Positions 1 through 9,500 of a stretch of 64,000 bases of DNA are shown piece after piece. The DNA is from Larkinella sp. C7 (GTDB lineage: Bacteria; Bacteroidota; Bacteroidia; Cytophagales; Spirosomataceae): NCBI RefSeq assembly GCF_006149005.1, contig NZ_VBSL01000016.1, positions 89,218 to 153,217 on the forward strand, read 5' to 3'. Each line of letters opens with the position of its first letter. Within the stretch, counting starts at the first letter, position 1. Made by a program: the position numbers and the translations under genes. Under the pieces are notes generated by a model. The model searched no databases, was not told the DNA's origin, and saw only the letters and a program-made list of their open reading frames with translations.

Positions 1-1247
1 GGCGCGACACACACATCCGAAGGCCGGAACCACTGGTCGCGCACGCCTTCCAGCAGCGGTACGATGGTGGCTTTGTAACCCGCGCCGTCTTTCGTGACCG
101 GATACGACCGGACGATATTCGGTCCGGCATCGCAGTGAATCATCTGACCCTGAAACACTTCCGGCAGCAATTTCCCTTCATACAGAATAATGCCGGTGGG
201 CGAACCCGCGCCGGTTTGCAGCAAATTCGGCACCACGCCGGGGTCGTTCAGGTGCCAGTGTTGCAGCGGAATGGTAGCCTCCAGGTTGGTGCGGTTTACA
301 CGCCAGCCCGCACCGGTCATCTCGTCAGTATAGCCATAGTTGCCATACTCCATCACGTAGTTGATCCGAACGCCCTTGTTGCCGTCGTCGTCGTTGTCCG
401 ACTGCCACATGGTTCCGTAAGAATCCAGCGCGACTTCAAAGTTGTTCCGGAAATTCTGACCCAGCACTTCCATGTCACTGCCATCCGGGTTGCACCGGAA
501 AACCATACCCTGGCGGTAATTTTTGGTGTCGATCTCCTTGCCGGTCGTGCGGTCGAAGATGGCTTTGCCGTCTTTGTCGCGGATTTGCTTGCCTTCGTTC
601 CCGAAATTAAAATACCACTTGCCATCGGGTCCAAAAACGAACGAGTGCATCCCGTGGTCGTGGTCGGCACCACTGAGGCCGGTAAACAGCAGTTCTTTTT
701 TATCGGCTTTATCGTCGCCGTTTTCGTCCGTAAACACAAACACATTCGGGCTATCCGACACAATGACCTTGTTGCCCTGCACCCAAACGCCCAGCGGGGA
801 AACCAGTTCCGGCCCCTGGTAAAACGTCTTGGTGACGTCGGCCTGCCCGTCGCCGTTGGTATCTTCCAGAATCAGAATCCGGTCGCCCTCGGGGCGGGTG
901 GGGTTTCCGCTGATGTTGGCGCGGTAGTTATAGGCTTCGCAAACCCAGACGCGGCCCCGGGCATCGACGTCGATGTTGGTCGGATTCGTCAGCATCGGTT
1001 CGGCGGCAAAAAGCCTGGCTTCCAGACCCGGCGCCACGCTCAGACTTCCCACCGCGTATTTTGGATCGCGCTTGTCGTCGTCGGAAAGTCCGGCGAATAA
1101 GCGATTAAGGTATTCCGTAGAAGCCTGATTGAGGTTGTCGTTTTGCCAGGCGCCGACCAGGACGCCCCCGACGATCAGCCCGGTGGTAGACCAGGCCAAA
1201 GCCCGCCGTGACAACCGGAAAAAAGAAGAGTAACGAGTTGAGTTCAT
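1..1247 (-). CDS. Membrane-bound dehydrogenase-domain protein (TIGR02604-like), N-terminal 415 residues, runs off the window
   Basis: I translated this frame by hand; it is open from the ATG at 1247 to the window edge. The product starts with a basic segment and a hydrophobic stretch (about residues 18-33), so it is exported or membrane anchored. The body looks like a six-bladed beta-propeller of the type in proteins annotated as putative membrane-bound dehydrogenase domain: calcium-like DTNGDGQAD and DENGDDKAD loops, the histidine cluster DHDHGMH near residue 190, and NFGNEG. In that family the full protein is about 1000 residues, with HEAT repeats and a cytochrome c domain towards the C-terminus; that part lies outside the window. 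It is the last visible gene of the locus A operon, 65 bases after apbE, which suits an electron-accepting sugar or alcohol dehydrogenase. Substrate unknown. Confidence 0.8.
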   Translation of the reverse strand, partial: MNSTRYSSFFRLSRRALAWSTTGLIVGGVLVGAWQNDNLNQASTEYLNRLFAGLSDDDKRDPKYAVGSLSVAPGLEARLFAAEPMLTNPTNIDVDARGRVWVCEAYNYRANISGNPTRPEGDRILILEDTNGDGQADVTKTFYQGPELVSPLGVWVQGNKVIVSDSPNVFVFTDENGDDKADKKELLFTGLSGADHDHGMHSFVFGPDGKWYFNFGNEGKQIRDKDGKAIFDRTTGKEIDTKNYRQGMVFRCNPDGSDMEVLGQNFRNNFEVALDSYGTMWQSDNDDDGNKGVRINYVMEYGNYGYTDEMTGAGWRVNRTNLEATIPLQHWHLNDPGVVPNLLQTGAGSPTGIILYEGKLLPEVFQGQMIHCDAGPNIVRSYPVTKDGAGYKATIVPLLEGVRDQWFRPSDVCVA

Positions 1248-1312
1248 AAACGACCCGTAAGGTTTGTGAGGGTTGGAATAAAACGTGTAAATGTAGCAAT
1301 AAAACCCCAATG

Positions 1313-2305
1313 TTAGTTGATAAACTCCCTGATCCCGTCCGTGGCAACGGTTTTCAGGTTTCCCGCATCGTCTTTGTAGATCAGATAGGCATCCAGTTCG
1401 CGGTGTTGGGCCAGAAACTGCCGGGTTTCGACCAGGCCCATCACCAGAAAAGCCGTCGCGAAGGCGTCGGCAGTCATGGCGTCTTGGGCAAAAACCGTGG
1501 CACTCAGCAGCGCATCGGGTTTGGAAAAGCCGGTTTTGGGGTTGATGATGTGGCCGAAGGTTTCGCCGGTTTGCCGGTAAAAGTTGCGGTAATTGCCAGA
1601 CGTCGCCATCGCCCGGTTCGCCATCCGAACCGACGACTGCAGCCCACCCGGTCGCACCGGGCTTTCGATCCCGACGTTCCACCACTGGCCGGGGCTGCGT
1701 TCGCCCTTGCAGCGAACCTCTCCGCCCACTTCCACCATGTAGTGATCGATGCCGTTTGACGCCAGAAAAACCGCCAGCACGTCGACGGTATAGCCCTGCG
1801 CCAGCGCGTTGAAATCCAGCCGGACGTTCTTTTTGCGCTTTTTTACGGAAACCGTATCATACGAAATATACTGAAATCCAACGTATTCCAGCAGCGAATC
1901 CGTATTGGGGAGCCAGGGTTCGCGAGACTTTTTGCCCAACTCATAGGCTTCGACCAGCGGTTTTACGGTCGGATCGAATGCGCCGTGGGTGGCCCGATAC
2001 ACCTCTTCGGATTTTTTAAGAACCGGGTAAAAATAAGGCCGCTGAAACCGGTGCGACTCGGATTGGTTGAACTGCGAAATTTCCGAATCGGGGCGGTAGG
2101 TGGAAAGACAAAGATCGATCTCGATGAGCAGCGAATCGACCGGTTTTTTAAAATTCCGCTGGCGTTCGTCGCGGTATTTGATGTGGTAGGTAGTGCCCTG
2201 TGCTTCGCCTTCCAGACTGACCATCGGAACCTCCGCCGGCCGCTGAAAAGCAGGCGGTTTGCCCCAAAATGGAACCAGCACAAGCAGCCACACCAGTCCT
2301 TTCAT
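1313..2305 (-). CDS. apbE: FAD:protein FMN transferase (ApbE family)
   Basis: ApbE enzymes use FAD to attach FMN through a phosphoester bond to a threonine or serine of extracytoplasmic proteins. The 330-residue product has a hydrophobic N-terminus (residues 1-14) consistent with export, and the family motifs in order: GAFDPTV (108-114), NALAQGY (166-172), VEVGGEV (191-197), TSGNY (235-239), GHIINPKTG (251-259) and the magnesium-binding DAMTADAFATA (275-285). Length is normal for the family. The gene lies 12 bases after a gene whose product carries a candidate flavinylation motif, so the likely acceptor is encoded next door. No dedicated promoter was seen; it should be cotranscribed with the upstream locus A genes. 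Confidence 0.93.
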   Translation of the reverse strand: MKGLVWLLVLVPFWGKPPAFQRPAEVPMVSLEGEAQGTTYHIKYRDERQRNFKKPVDSLLIEIDLCLSTYRPDSEISQFNQSESHRFQRPYFYPVLKKSEEVYRATHGAFDPTVKPLVEAYELGKKSREPWLPNTDSLLEYVGFQYISYDTVSVKKRKKNVRLDFNALAQGYTVDVLAVFLASNGIDHYMVEVGGEVRCKGERSPGQWWNVGIESPVRPGGLQSSVRMANRAMATSGNYRNFYRQTGETFGHIINPKTGFSKPDALLSATVFAQDAMTADAFATAFLVMGLVETRQFLAQHRELDAYLIYKDDAGNLKTVATDGIREFIN

Positions 2306-2317
2306 GCGTTGTTTCGA

Positions 2318-3484
2318 CTATAAATGGTGCTTCGTTTTGTAGGCATTCAGTTGCTCCGTCACACGTTGATCGTCAATATTCGCACTTTTCAGGTAGATAA
2401 ACGCTTTTTGGGCCAGGAAATTATTGTCACTTTGCAGCAGGTCGGCAATGATCCTACCGGTTTCGCGATCCGACACCCGGTGTTGTTTGAACAAATCCAG
2501 AATATTGGTCAATAATTCACCATTGGCCAACTTCAGGGCATTGGCCAATGCGGTCTTGACCGAACTATGGAGATGAGGGGCTTCTTTGTATTTGGTAACG
2601 ATCAGGTTTTTCAGGCTGTAATTCGCTTTGGGGTATTTTTCAAACAGCATTTTTTGCAAGGAATCCGATTTCAGTTCGGTCGGACTCAAGGCGTTGATGG
2701 CGCGTTCGGCCAGATTAAACCGGTTGTTATCGATGAAACTCAGGACGGTATTTCGCAGCGCGGGCGTCAGCTCGACCTGCCCGCGAATGTGGTTCAGCGC
2801 CCAGATCTTATCGCTGGAATCCTGACTTTCCAGCACCTGTAACAGAAAACCGGGCGACAACCGTTTCTCGGTCAATTTGATGACTTCTTTTTGCGCGGCA
2901 CCGTACACAAAATGCCACATTTTGTAGGTCGTATACACCGCCCCTTCGACCACGTAATCCAGCACATTTTTCGAGGTTGCCGACGAAACCGCATCCAGTC
3001 CCGAAGCCGCCAGATCCGCTTTGGGCACCAGTTCTTCGTACGAATAATTGGCCAGTGGCGAAAACGGATCGGCCAACAGGTCGTTCAACCGGGCGTATTC
3101 GGCGGGTTTGAACGGTTCGTGCTCGGTTTTACTCAGGAATTCCCCTTCCGGCAGTTCATACCCCAGATACCGCCCGGTGACGTTCCAGTAGAGCACAATG
3201 TCCAGCAACCGGCATTTGTTATCGAAGCAGACGCTCGTTTTGATTTTCCGGAAATACGAAACCGGATACCCTTCTTTCGACCGCACCTGAAACAGGGTAT
3301 CGTTGCCCGCATCGTCTTTAAACTGGCTGACAAACGCTTGAATCGTATCCGGTTTTAGCGGAATCGTTTGCGACTGGAAATAGCGAATTTTGTCCTGCTT
3401 CCGGTAAGCCGAAAGCAGGAGTATTGCTAGAATAACCGCGTTGAGTAAACCAATGCTGAGCCAACTTCGCATACCAAAATTCAC
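2318..3484 (-). CDS. Membrane-anchored FMN-binding-like protein with predicted flavinylated Thr and helical repeat tail
   Basis: The 388-residue product begins with one transmembrane helix (about residues 9-25). A region of roughly 60-190 follows, containing CFDNKC (two cysteines, 86 and 91, possibly a disulfide) and DAVSSATS at 164-171. This fits the ApbE target pattern D-x-x-[ST]-x-A-[TS]-[ST], with Thr170 as the predicted FMN attachment site. Residues about 205-388 are helical and look like HEAT-type repeats. I do not recognise a named family. The start as given is a GTG that overlaps the previous stop codon by 4 bases; an ATG four codons later (3472) is the alternative. Context between an exported FAD oxidoreductase and apbE supports a role as a covalent-flavin electron carrier at the outer face of the inner membrane (inference). 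Confidence 0.8.
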   Translation of the reverse strand: MNFGMRSWLSIGLLNAVILAILLLSAYRKQDKIRYFQSQTIPLKPDTIQAFVSQFKDDAGNDTLFQVRSKEGYPVSYFRKIKTSVCFDNKCRLLDIVLYWNVTGRYLGYELPEGEFLSKTEHEPFKPAEYARLNDLLADPFSPLANYSYEELVPKADLAASGLDAVSSATSKNVLDYVVEGAVYTTYKMWHFVYGAAQKEVIKLTEKRLSPGFLLQVLESQDSSDKIWALNHIRGQVELTPALRNTVLSFIDNNRFNLAERAINALSPTELKSDSLQKMLFEKYPKANYSLKNLIVTKYKEAPHLHSSVKTALANALKLANGELLTNILDLFKQHRVSDRETGRIIADLLQSDNNFLAQKAFIYLKSANIDDQRVTEQLNAYKTKHHL

Positions 3485-4863
3485 CCTTTTTGAGCCGAAA
3501 CCGGCACGATTCCGCCGTGTTCTTCAATCATTTTCCGGAGGTCTTTCATCGACACGTCCAGCGGTGTTTTGTTCTGCAAATTGGCTAAAACCGCAGCAGC
3601 ACCGGCGGCCTGGCCCATGCCCATGCAGGATGCCTGCACCCGTAGCGCCGAATTCGCCAGCCGGTCGCTGCTCACCATCCGTCCGGCCACCAGAAAATTC
3701 CGGCTGTTTTTCGGCACCAACGCCCGCAGCGGCACCGTCGGCACCACGCCTTCTTTTAAATGATCGGGAATAACGCCGTTTTCGTCGTGGACGTCAATGG
3801 GATAATACGAATACGAAACCGCATCGTCGAAGACTTTCCCGGTGACATAATCTTCGTGCGTAATTTTATAATGGCCGTCGATGCGGTAGGTTTCGCGCAC
3901 GGCGGTTTCGTTTTGCACGTCCGCCAGCCGGATTTTTTCACAGCCGGGCAGCGTTCGCAGGAAGCGCAGCGTTGTCAACAGCGACGACCGCCCTTTCAAA
4001 TTCGCCACGGTATGGGTTTCGGAAGTGGTGGAATCGGCGCCCATCACGTGCTGGATGTTGTCCCCGGCGCTTTTCAACAGGCCCACGATGTTGTTGCGAA
4101 AGTCGGTTTTGACAAGTTCGCCTTTCTGGATGGCTTCCTCATACCGGCCCTTGATCAGCTTTAGATCCAGTGATTTAAAATCGTACCCTTCCAGCCGGAA
4201 CATCAGCGTTCCGGGCTGCGTGACCGATTCCCGCAGCAGTGGAAAACCGGCCAGCGAAGCCGCGTAGGCGTTTCCGGTGCAATCGATCAACTGGTTGCAG
4301 ATGATTTGGGTACTGGTTCCCTTGCCGACGGTTTGGACCGTCCAGCTTCCTTTCTGAAAGGTTGCACTGGTGGGGGTTTCGTAAAACCGGATTTGAACGC
4401 CCGCGGCAACGGCTTTTTCCTCGATCAGCATCGCATACAACTGCCCATTCAAACGAACCTGGTGACGGGGGTGGTTTTTGCCGTGGGGAATTGAAAAATC
4501 AGGTAAGGTATCGTCATTCAGAGCGACGGCTTCCTGTACCATTTCCCAGCCGATGCCACCGATGACCTGCTTGCCCCAGGCAAAAAAGATCCCCGGATAA
4601 TTCACCCCGCCGGTCGTCGTCGTGCCACCGAGTTGACTGCCGTTTTCGACCAACATCGTTTTGCGTCCGGCCCGGGCCGCCTGAATGGCCGCCACCACAC
4701 CTGCCGTTCCCCCGCCGATCACCAGGATGTCGGTTTTCAGCGTTTGCTGAACCAGTTTGTAAGGCGCACGCAGCCGTTCGCCTTTTGATAAGGTCGGTAC
4801 GGCCATCCCGAAAGAGAGTGCGCCGAGCGAGGTTAAAGCCGATCTTCTTTTTATTTTTTCCAT
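3481..4863 (-). CDS. Exported FAD-dependent oxidoreductase (PF12831-type), locus A
   Basis: The 460-residue product has an N-terminal KRR followed by a hydrophobic stretch (residues 5-27), a Tat-like or Sec signal, then the dinucleotide-binding motif IGGGTAGVVAA (49-59), a second glycine-rich loop LGGTTTTGG (78-86) and a C-terminal FAD motif region with VAGRMVSSD. This is the FAD-dependent oxidoreductase family often found in Bacteroidota and Planctomycetes glycan loci; substrates are mostly unknown, sugars or cyclitols being likely. It follows susD by 99 bases that hold a palindrome, and its stop overlaps the start of the flavinylated-protein gene by 4 bases, so the two are probably translationally coupled. 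A paralogue sits in locus C (23843-25309). Confidence 0.85.
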   Translation of the reverse strand: MEKIKRRSALTSLGALSFGMAVPTLSKGERLRAPYKLVQQTLKTDILVIGGGTAGVVAAIQAARAGRKTMLVENGSQLGGTTTTGGVNYPGIFFAWGKQVIGGIGWEMVQEAVALNDDTLPDFSIPHGKNHPRHQVRLNGQLYAMLIEEKAVAAGVQIRFYETPTSATFQKGSWTVQTVGKGTSTQIICNQLIDCTGNAYAASLAGFPLLRESVTQPGTLMFRLEGYDFKSLDLKLIKGRYEEAIQKGELVKTDFRNNIVGLLKSAGDNIQHVMGADSTTSETHTVANLKGRSSLLTTLRFLRTLPGCEKIRLADVQNETAVRETYRIDGHYKITHEDYVTGKVFDDAVSYSYYPIDVHDENGVIPDHLKEGVVPTVPLRALVPKNSRNFLVAGRMVSSDRLANSALRVQASCMGMGQAAGAAAVLANLQNKTPLDVSMKDLRKMIEEHGGIVPVSAQKG

Positions 4864-4869
4864 GTTTTT

Positions 4870-4951
4870 ACGGTTTTCAGTTTACGGTTTACGGTTTACG
4901 GTTGCTAACGCGTCTTATTTCGTGCGTCAGCAACCGTAAACTGAAAACCGT
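4870..4951. repeat. Intergenic palindrome of TTTACGG words (locus A, susD-oxidoreductase gap)
   Basis: The left arm starts ACGGTTTTCAGTTTACGG and repeats TTTACGG three times; the right arm (4929-4951) ends CCGTAAACTGAAAACCGT. The centre reads AACGCG ... TGCGTC, a core shared with the palindromes at 35326 and 56112. It could form a long stem in mRNA between susD and the oxidoreductase gene and so adjust relative expression. Confidence 0.85.
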
Positions 4952-4962
4952 ATAACCGGTCA

Positions 4963-6399
4963 TTAATATCCCAAATTTTGATCCGTCGCCGGGTTCAGGG
5001 CTTTGTTGTAATTCATTTCCGAAACCGGGATGGGCCATAGGAGGTGTTTGTCGGCGACGACTTTGCCTTTGGCCGCCAGAATCACGGCTTTGGCGGTTCC
5101 GGTTCGTTTCAGGTCCAGCCAGCGTTTTCCTTCCAGTTGAAATTCGTAACTCCGCTCTTTTAAAACCAGATCAACGAACGTCGCAGCGTTGTAATCGGCC
5201 AGTTTGAAATCCACCGTCGACGCCACGGCGGGGGCTTTGCCGAACGCCCGGCGATGCACCTGATTCAGGGCTTCCATGCCAGCGGCCGTGGGGCCATTCC
5301 CGGCTTTGGCCGAAGCTTCGGCGTAGATCAGCAATACATCCGAATAACCATACACCGGATCATCGTTCCCTGCGCCGTTTTGTCCGACCGCAGCCTGGTC
5401 GATAAACTTCGAACTCACGAGCGTGTTGGCGCCCAGCCCGAAGTTGATCAAATCCCACATACTCTTGCGAAGATCTCCGGCATCCCAGGATTTATAATAG
5501 GTACTGGTCACATCGACGTAAATCACATACGCGCCCCCGAAGTTGAATAATTTCGTATCCGGGTGGTTGCTGATCCAGAGCATGTAATTCCCCTGGCCAA
5601 CCTGGCGCATGTATTTCAGGTAAAAAATCTCCTCCGATGTCGACACCAGATCCGGCCCAAACACCTTGGTTTGAAAGTCATTTTTGGTGGCCACCGGCAC
5701 CAGCGAAAACAGGTTGGACTTCATGACTTCCTCGGCTTTATCGCGGGCTTCGGCAAATTTTCCCAGTTGCAGATTCACATCCGCCAGCAGGGTCTTGGCG
5801 GCCCATTTCGTCGGTCGGCCCACCTGAGCCGGTTTTTCCGGGAGGTTGGTTTCAGCTTCTTTCAAATCGGCCAGAATCAGGGCATACACCTCATCGACGG
5901 AGCTGCGTTTCAGATCAATGTCGGTCATGTTGCTTTCCGTCCGAATCGGAACGCCCCCCCAGTTGCGCACCAGCTGGAAGTAATTGAACGCCCGCAGAAA
6001 CTTCGCTTCGGCGACGTACCGATCCACATCGGCTTTGCTGATCGCCGTACCGGTGGGGGCGTTTTTAATCACCAGATTGGCATTCCGAATGCTGAGGTAA
6101 AACGAATTCCAGAAACCGGACACCCGCGAAATGTTGGCGTCGTTGAAGCCCTGAAACTCGTGCAACGGAGCCCAGCTTCCGCGCCCGGAGGCATAGTCGG
6201 CCTGGCATTCGAGCGTCGCTTCGTAATTGGAATACATGGTGCTCCGCAGGGGTGAAAAAATCGCATTCACCGCCGTTTCGACATCGCTGGCCGTGTTAAA
6301 AAACGTTTCGACCACAATGGATTTGGGGGCTTCCACCAGCGCGTCTTCGCAAGCCGTCAGAAGCAGGGGTATCGAGAGGAGAAGGAATATCTTTTTCAT
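4963..6399 (-). CDS. SusD/RagB-family outer-membrane lipoprotein, locus A
   Basis: SusD-like lipoproteins cap the SusC channel at the cell surface and capture the substrate. The 478-residue product has a lipoprotein signal with the lipobox LLTACED (Cys17). The TPR-rich SusD body shows EAKFLRAFNYFQLVRNWGG near residue 130 and the C-terminal hallmark LKERSYEFQLEGKRWLDLKR. Length is typical. It lies 127 bases downstream of its susC partner, with a palindrome in the gap. It is clearly homologous along its whole length to the locus C SusD (25338-26783), sharing long identical blocks such as EALNQVHRRA; the SusD of locus B is much more distant. Ligand unknown. Confidence 0.95.
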   Translation of the reverse strand: MKKIFLLLSIPLLLTACEDALVEAPKSIVVETFFNTASDVETAVNAIFSPLRSTMYSNYEATLECQADYASGRGSWAPLHEFQGFNDANISRVSGFWNSFYLSIRNANLVIKNAPTGTAISKADVDRYVAEAKFLRAFNYFQLVRNWGGVPIRTESNMTDIDLKRSSVDEVYALILADLKEAETNLPEKPAQVGRPTKWAAKTLLADVNLQLGKFAEARDKAEEVMKSNLFSLVPVATKNDFQTKVFGPDLVSTSEEIFYLKYMRQVGQGNYMLWISNHPDTKLFNFGGAYVIYVDVTSTYYKSWDAGDLRKSMWDLINFGLGANTLVSSKFIDQAAVGQNGAGNDDPVYGYSDVLLIYAEASAKAGNGPTAAGMEALNQVHRRAFGKAPAVASTVDFKLADYNAATFVDLVLKERSYEFQLEGKRWLDLKRTGTAKAVILAAKGKVVADKHLLWPIPVSEMNYNKALNPATDQNLGY

Positions 6400-6411
6400 A
6401 ATTCAATTGCG

Positions 6412-6523
6412 ATTGAGTAATTGAGTGATTGAGTGAAACATAATCAAGCAATTGGGCGAGCCTGGAAGCTACAATAGCGCTGGTCTTTTCACTCAATCAC
6501 TCATTTGCTCAATCACTCAATAA
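6412..6523. repeat. Intergenic palindrome of ATTGAGTG words (locus A, susC-susD gap)
   Basis: The left arm (6412-6438) is three variants of ATTGAGTGA in a row; the right arm (6487-6523) is the complement, CACTCAATCACTCA and its repeats. About 48 bases separate the arms. The corresponding gap of locus C carries a palindrome built of the same words. Confidence 0.85.
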
Positions 6524-6525
6524 TT

Positions 6526-9500
6526 TTAAAACCCTACCCGCACGCCGACGGTGACGGATTTGGAGGATGGATAACTGTTGAAATCAACGCCCTGGCTGGT
6601 CGAGTTGGCTCCCCCGTTGGAGTTTACTTCGGGGTCCCACCACGAGTAATTGGTCAGCGTCAGCAAGTTCTGTCCACTGGCATACAATTGCGCGTTCCGA
6701 ATCCAGTTGACACCCCAGGTTTGCAACGGCAGGTTATAGGCCAGTTGAATGGTCTTCAGCCGCAAATAGGAACCGTCTTCGATGTACCGGTTCGACACAC
6801 TGGTCCGGCTGGAATTGCTGATGATCGGGTATTTCGCGTTCGGATTGGTGGGCGACCAGTGGTTGTAAAAAACCTCCTTCGGCATGTTGAGGCCAAAACC
6901 GTAGTCCATCGTGTTGACAATCGAGCTGGCGTTGAACAGATCGTTGCCCTGAACGCCTTGCAGGAAAATGGTCAGATCGAAGTTTTTGTAGCTCATGGCC
7001 GAATTCACGCCGAACGTAAACGTGGGATTCGGATCACCGATGTACGTTTTATCCTTGATGCTGATGGCCCCGTCGCCGTCGAGATCCTTGAACTTGATTT
7101 TGCCTTTGTCATCGTAGCCCTCTTCCACATAGCCCCAATACCGCCCGATGGGCTGGCCTTCGCGCAGGATGTTCGTCACATCGTTGATCGCAACGACGCT
7201 CACGGTTCCGCCCAGAATGTCCTCGCCCCCCTGCAACTTCACCACTTTGTTGCGGTTCAGGGAAAGGTTGGCATTCAGATCCCACCTGAAAGCGCCGGTA
7301 AGAATCCGCGAATCGACGCCCAGTTCGAAGCCCTTGTTCTGCACCTGCCCCACGTTCTGAATCGTGCTCGTAAAGCCCAGCGACGACGGCAGGACGACGG
7401 TATTGAGCAAATCGCGGGTATTTTTGATGTAGTAATCGAGCGTAAACGTCACCCGGTTTTTCAGAATCCCCAGATCGATCCCTACGTCCTTCTGTTCGGT
7501 GGTCTCCCACTTCAGATTGCCGGGCAGGCGCGTGCCGGGCGCAAACGTGTTGTATAAGGCATTGTCATACACGGTTTTGCCCGACGAAAGCTGGTTTAAG
7601 GTGGCATACGCGCCAATGGCCTGGCTGCCCGTCAACCCCCAGCTCGCCCGGAATTTCAGGTCCGAGATAACGGTATTTTCTTTCAGGAAATCCTCGTTGG
7701 AGACTCGCCAGGCAAAAGCTGCCGACGGAAAAAAGCCCCACTTGTCGCCTTCGCTGTATTTGGACGAACCATCGCGCCGAAAACTGGCCGTCAGTAAATA
7801 CTTCCCATCGTAACCGTAATTGACGCGGGCCAGATACGAGAGCAAAACCGACTTGGAATACCCGGAATTGGGAATGCCCGGCGTGATGGAGGCACTCAGG
7901 TCATACGTGCCGAAGATGTCGCTCAGAAAACCGTTCCCGCCCGCCGACAGGGACGTACTCACAAAATCCTGGTAGGTAAACCCGGCAACGGCCGACACCG
8001 AGTGCTTTTGAAAACTTTTGGTATAGCTGATCGTATTTTCGCTCAACAGGCTGGTAATCTGATTCGTACTGACATTGGCGACGCCCGCCGAGTTCACAAA
8101 ATTGCGGGTACGGTAGGAGTCGGTGCGGTCATCCCGGTTTTCGATACCGCCCGCAATCTTGATGGTCAGATCGGGAATGGGACGAAAAATCAAAGCCGCG
8201 TTCACCAGCGCCAGGTTTGCCCTGATCTGGTCGGATTGTTCATTGATAAAATTCAGCGGATTGATCAAATCCGTCGCGACAAAGGGATACGAGGTGGCCA
8301 ACACACGATACGTGCCGTCATCCTTGTAGGGTGTCAGCGTCGGCGGGGCCGAAATCGCCCCCGAAATCATCGAGTTCCCCCGGCTCCCTCCCCCACTGTC
8401 TTTGCGCCCCGTGTTCAGCCGCGTCAGTGTGCTGGAGAGGTTGACACTGAACTTCTTGCTGATCTCGTGATTGACATTGGCCCGCAGTGAATACCGTTTG
8501 TAATCGCTGCCTTTGACAATACCATCCTGATTGAACACACTCCCCGACACCGAAAACTGGGTTTTCTCATTCCCCCCGCTGATGTTCAGCGCCGAGGTGA
8601 TCATGGGTGCTTTCTGAAAGACCAGATCCTGCCAGTCGAACCCCTCGCCAAAACCGTCGATCTGCGCCTGTGTGAAGTAAGGGGATAATTTATCGTTGAG
8701 GGCCTGTTCGTTGTAAAACGTTGCGTATTCTTTCGCATTCATCAGATCCAGTTTTTTGATCAGCTTCTGGCTGGTGTAACTGGTCTCGAAATCGACGTTG
8801 GTTTTGCCGGTTTTTCCGCGTTTGGTGGTAATGATCACGACGCCGTTAGCGCCCCGCGACCCGTAGATGGCCGTGGCCGAGGCATCTTTCAGAATCTCAA
8901 TGCTTTCAATATCCGAGTTGTTGAGGGCCGTCGGATTGCTGCCCGAAATCGGAAAACCGTCCACGACATACAGCGGCTCGTTGCTGCCCTGAATGGAGTT
9001 GGTACCCCGAATCCGAACGCTGACTCCGGCTCCGGGCGCGCCGGTATTCTGCAAAACCTGCACGCCAGCCGCCCGGCCCGACAACGCCTGCAACACATTG
9101 CTGTTTGGAAAAGCGTTCAGTTCCTTGGATTTGACCTGCGATAACGAACCGGTCAGGTCGCTTTTTTTAACGGTTCCGTAGCCCACCACCACCACTTCCT
9201 CCAGGCTTTTGGTATCGACTTTCAGATCGACCGCCAGATCCGTGCGGTTTCCAATCTCAGCTTCCTGACTCAAATAGCCCACGAACGAGAAAACCAGTGT
9301 CGTTGCATTGTCCGGCACATTCAGTTTAAACCGCCCGTCGGCATCGGTGCTGGTGCCGCGCGTCGTGTTTTTGACCACCACACTCACGCCCGGCAAGCCT
9401 TCGCCTTTTTCGTCCGTCACTTTTCCGGTAATGGCGCGATCCAGCGGTTTTTCCGTTTCGATCTGGGTACTTTTTGGTGAAAACCCGGGATTGATGGCGG

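Noticed and set aside
135..1100. Plus-strand open frame of 321 codons
   Set aside because: The minus strand here encodes a clear propeller-type dehydrogenase fragment that is open across the window edge.
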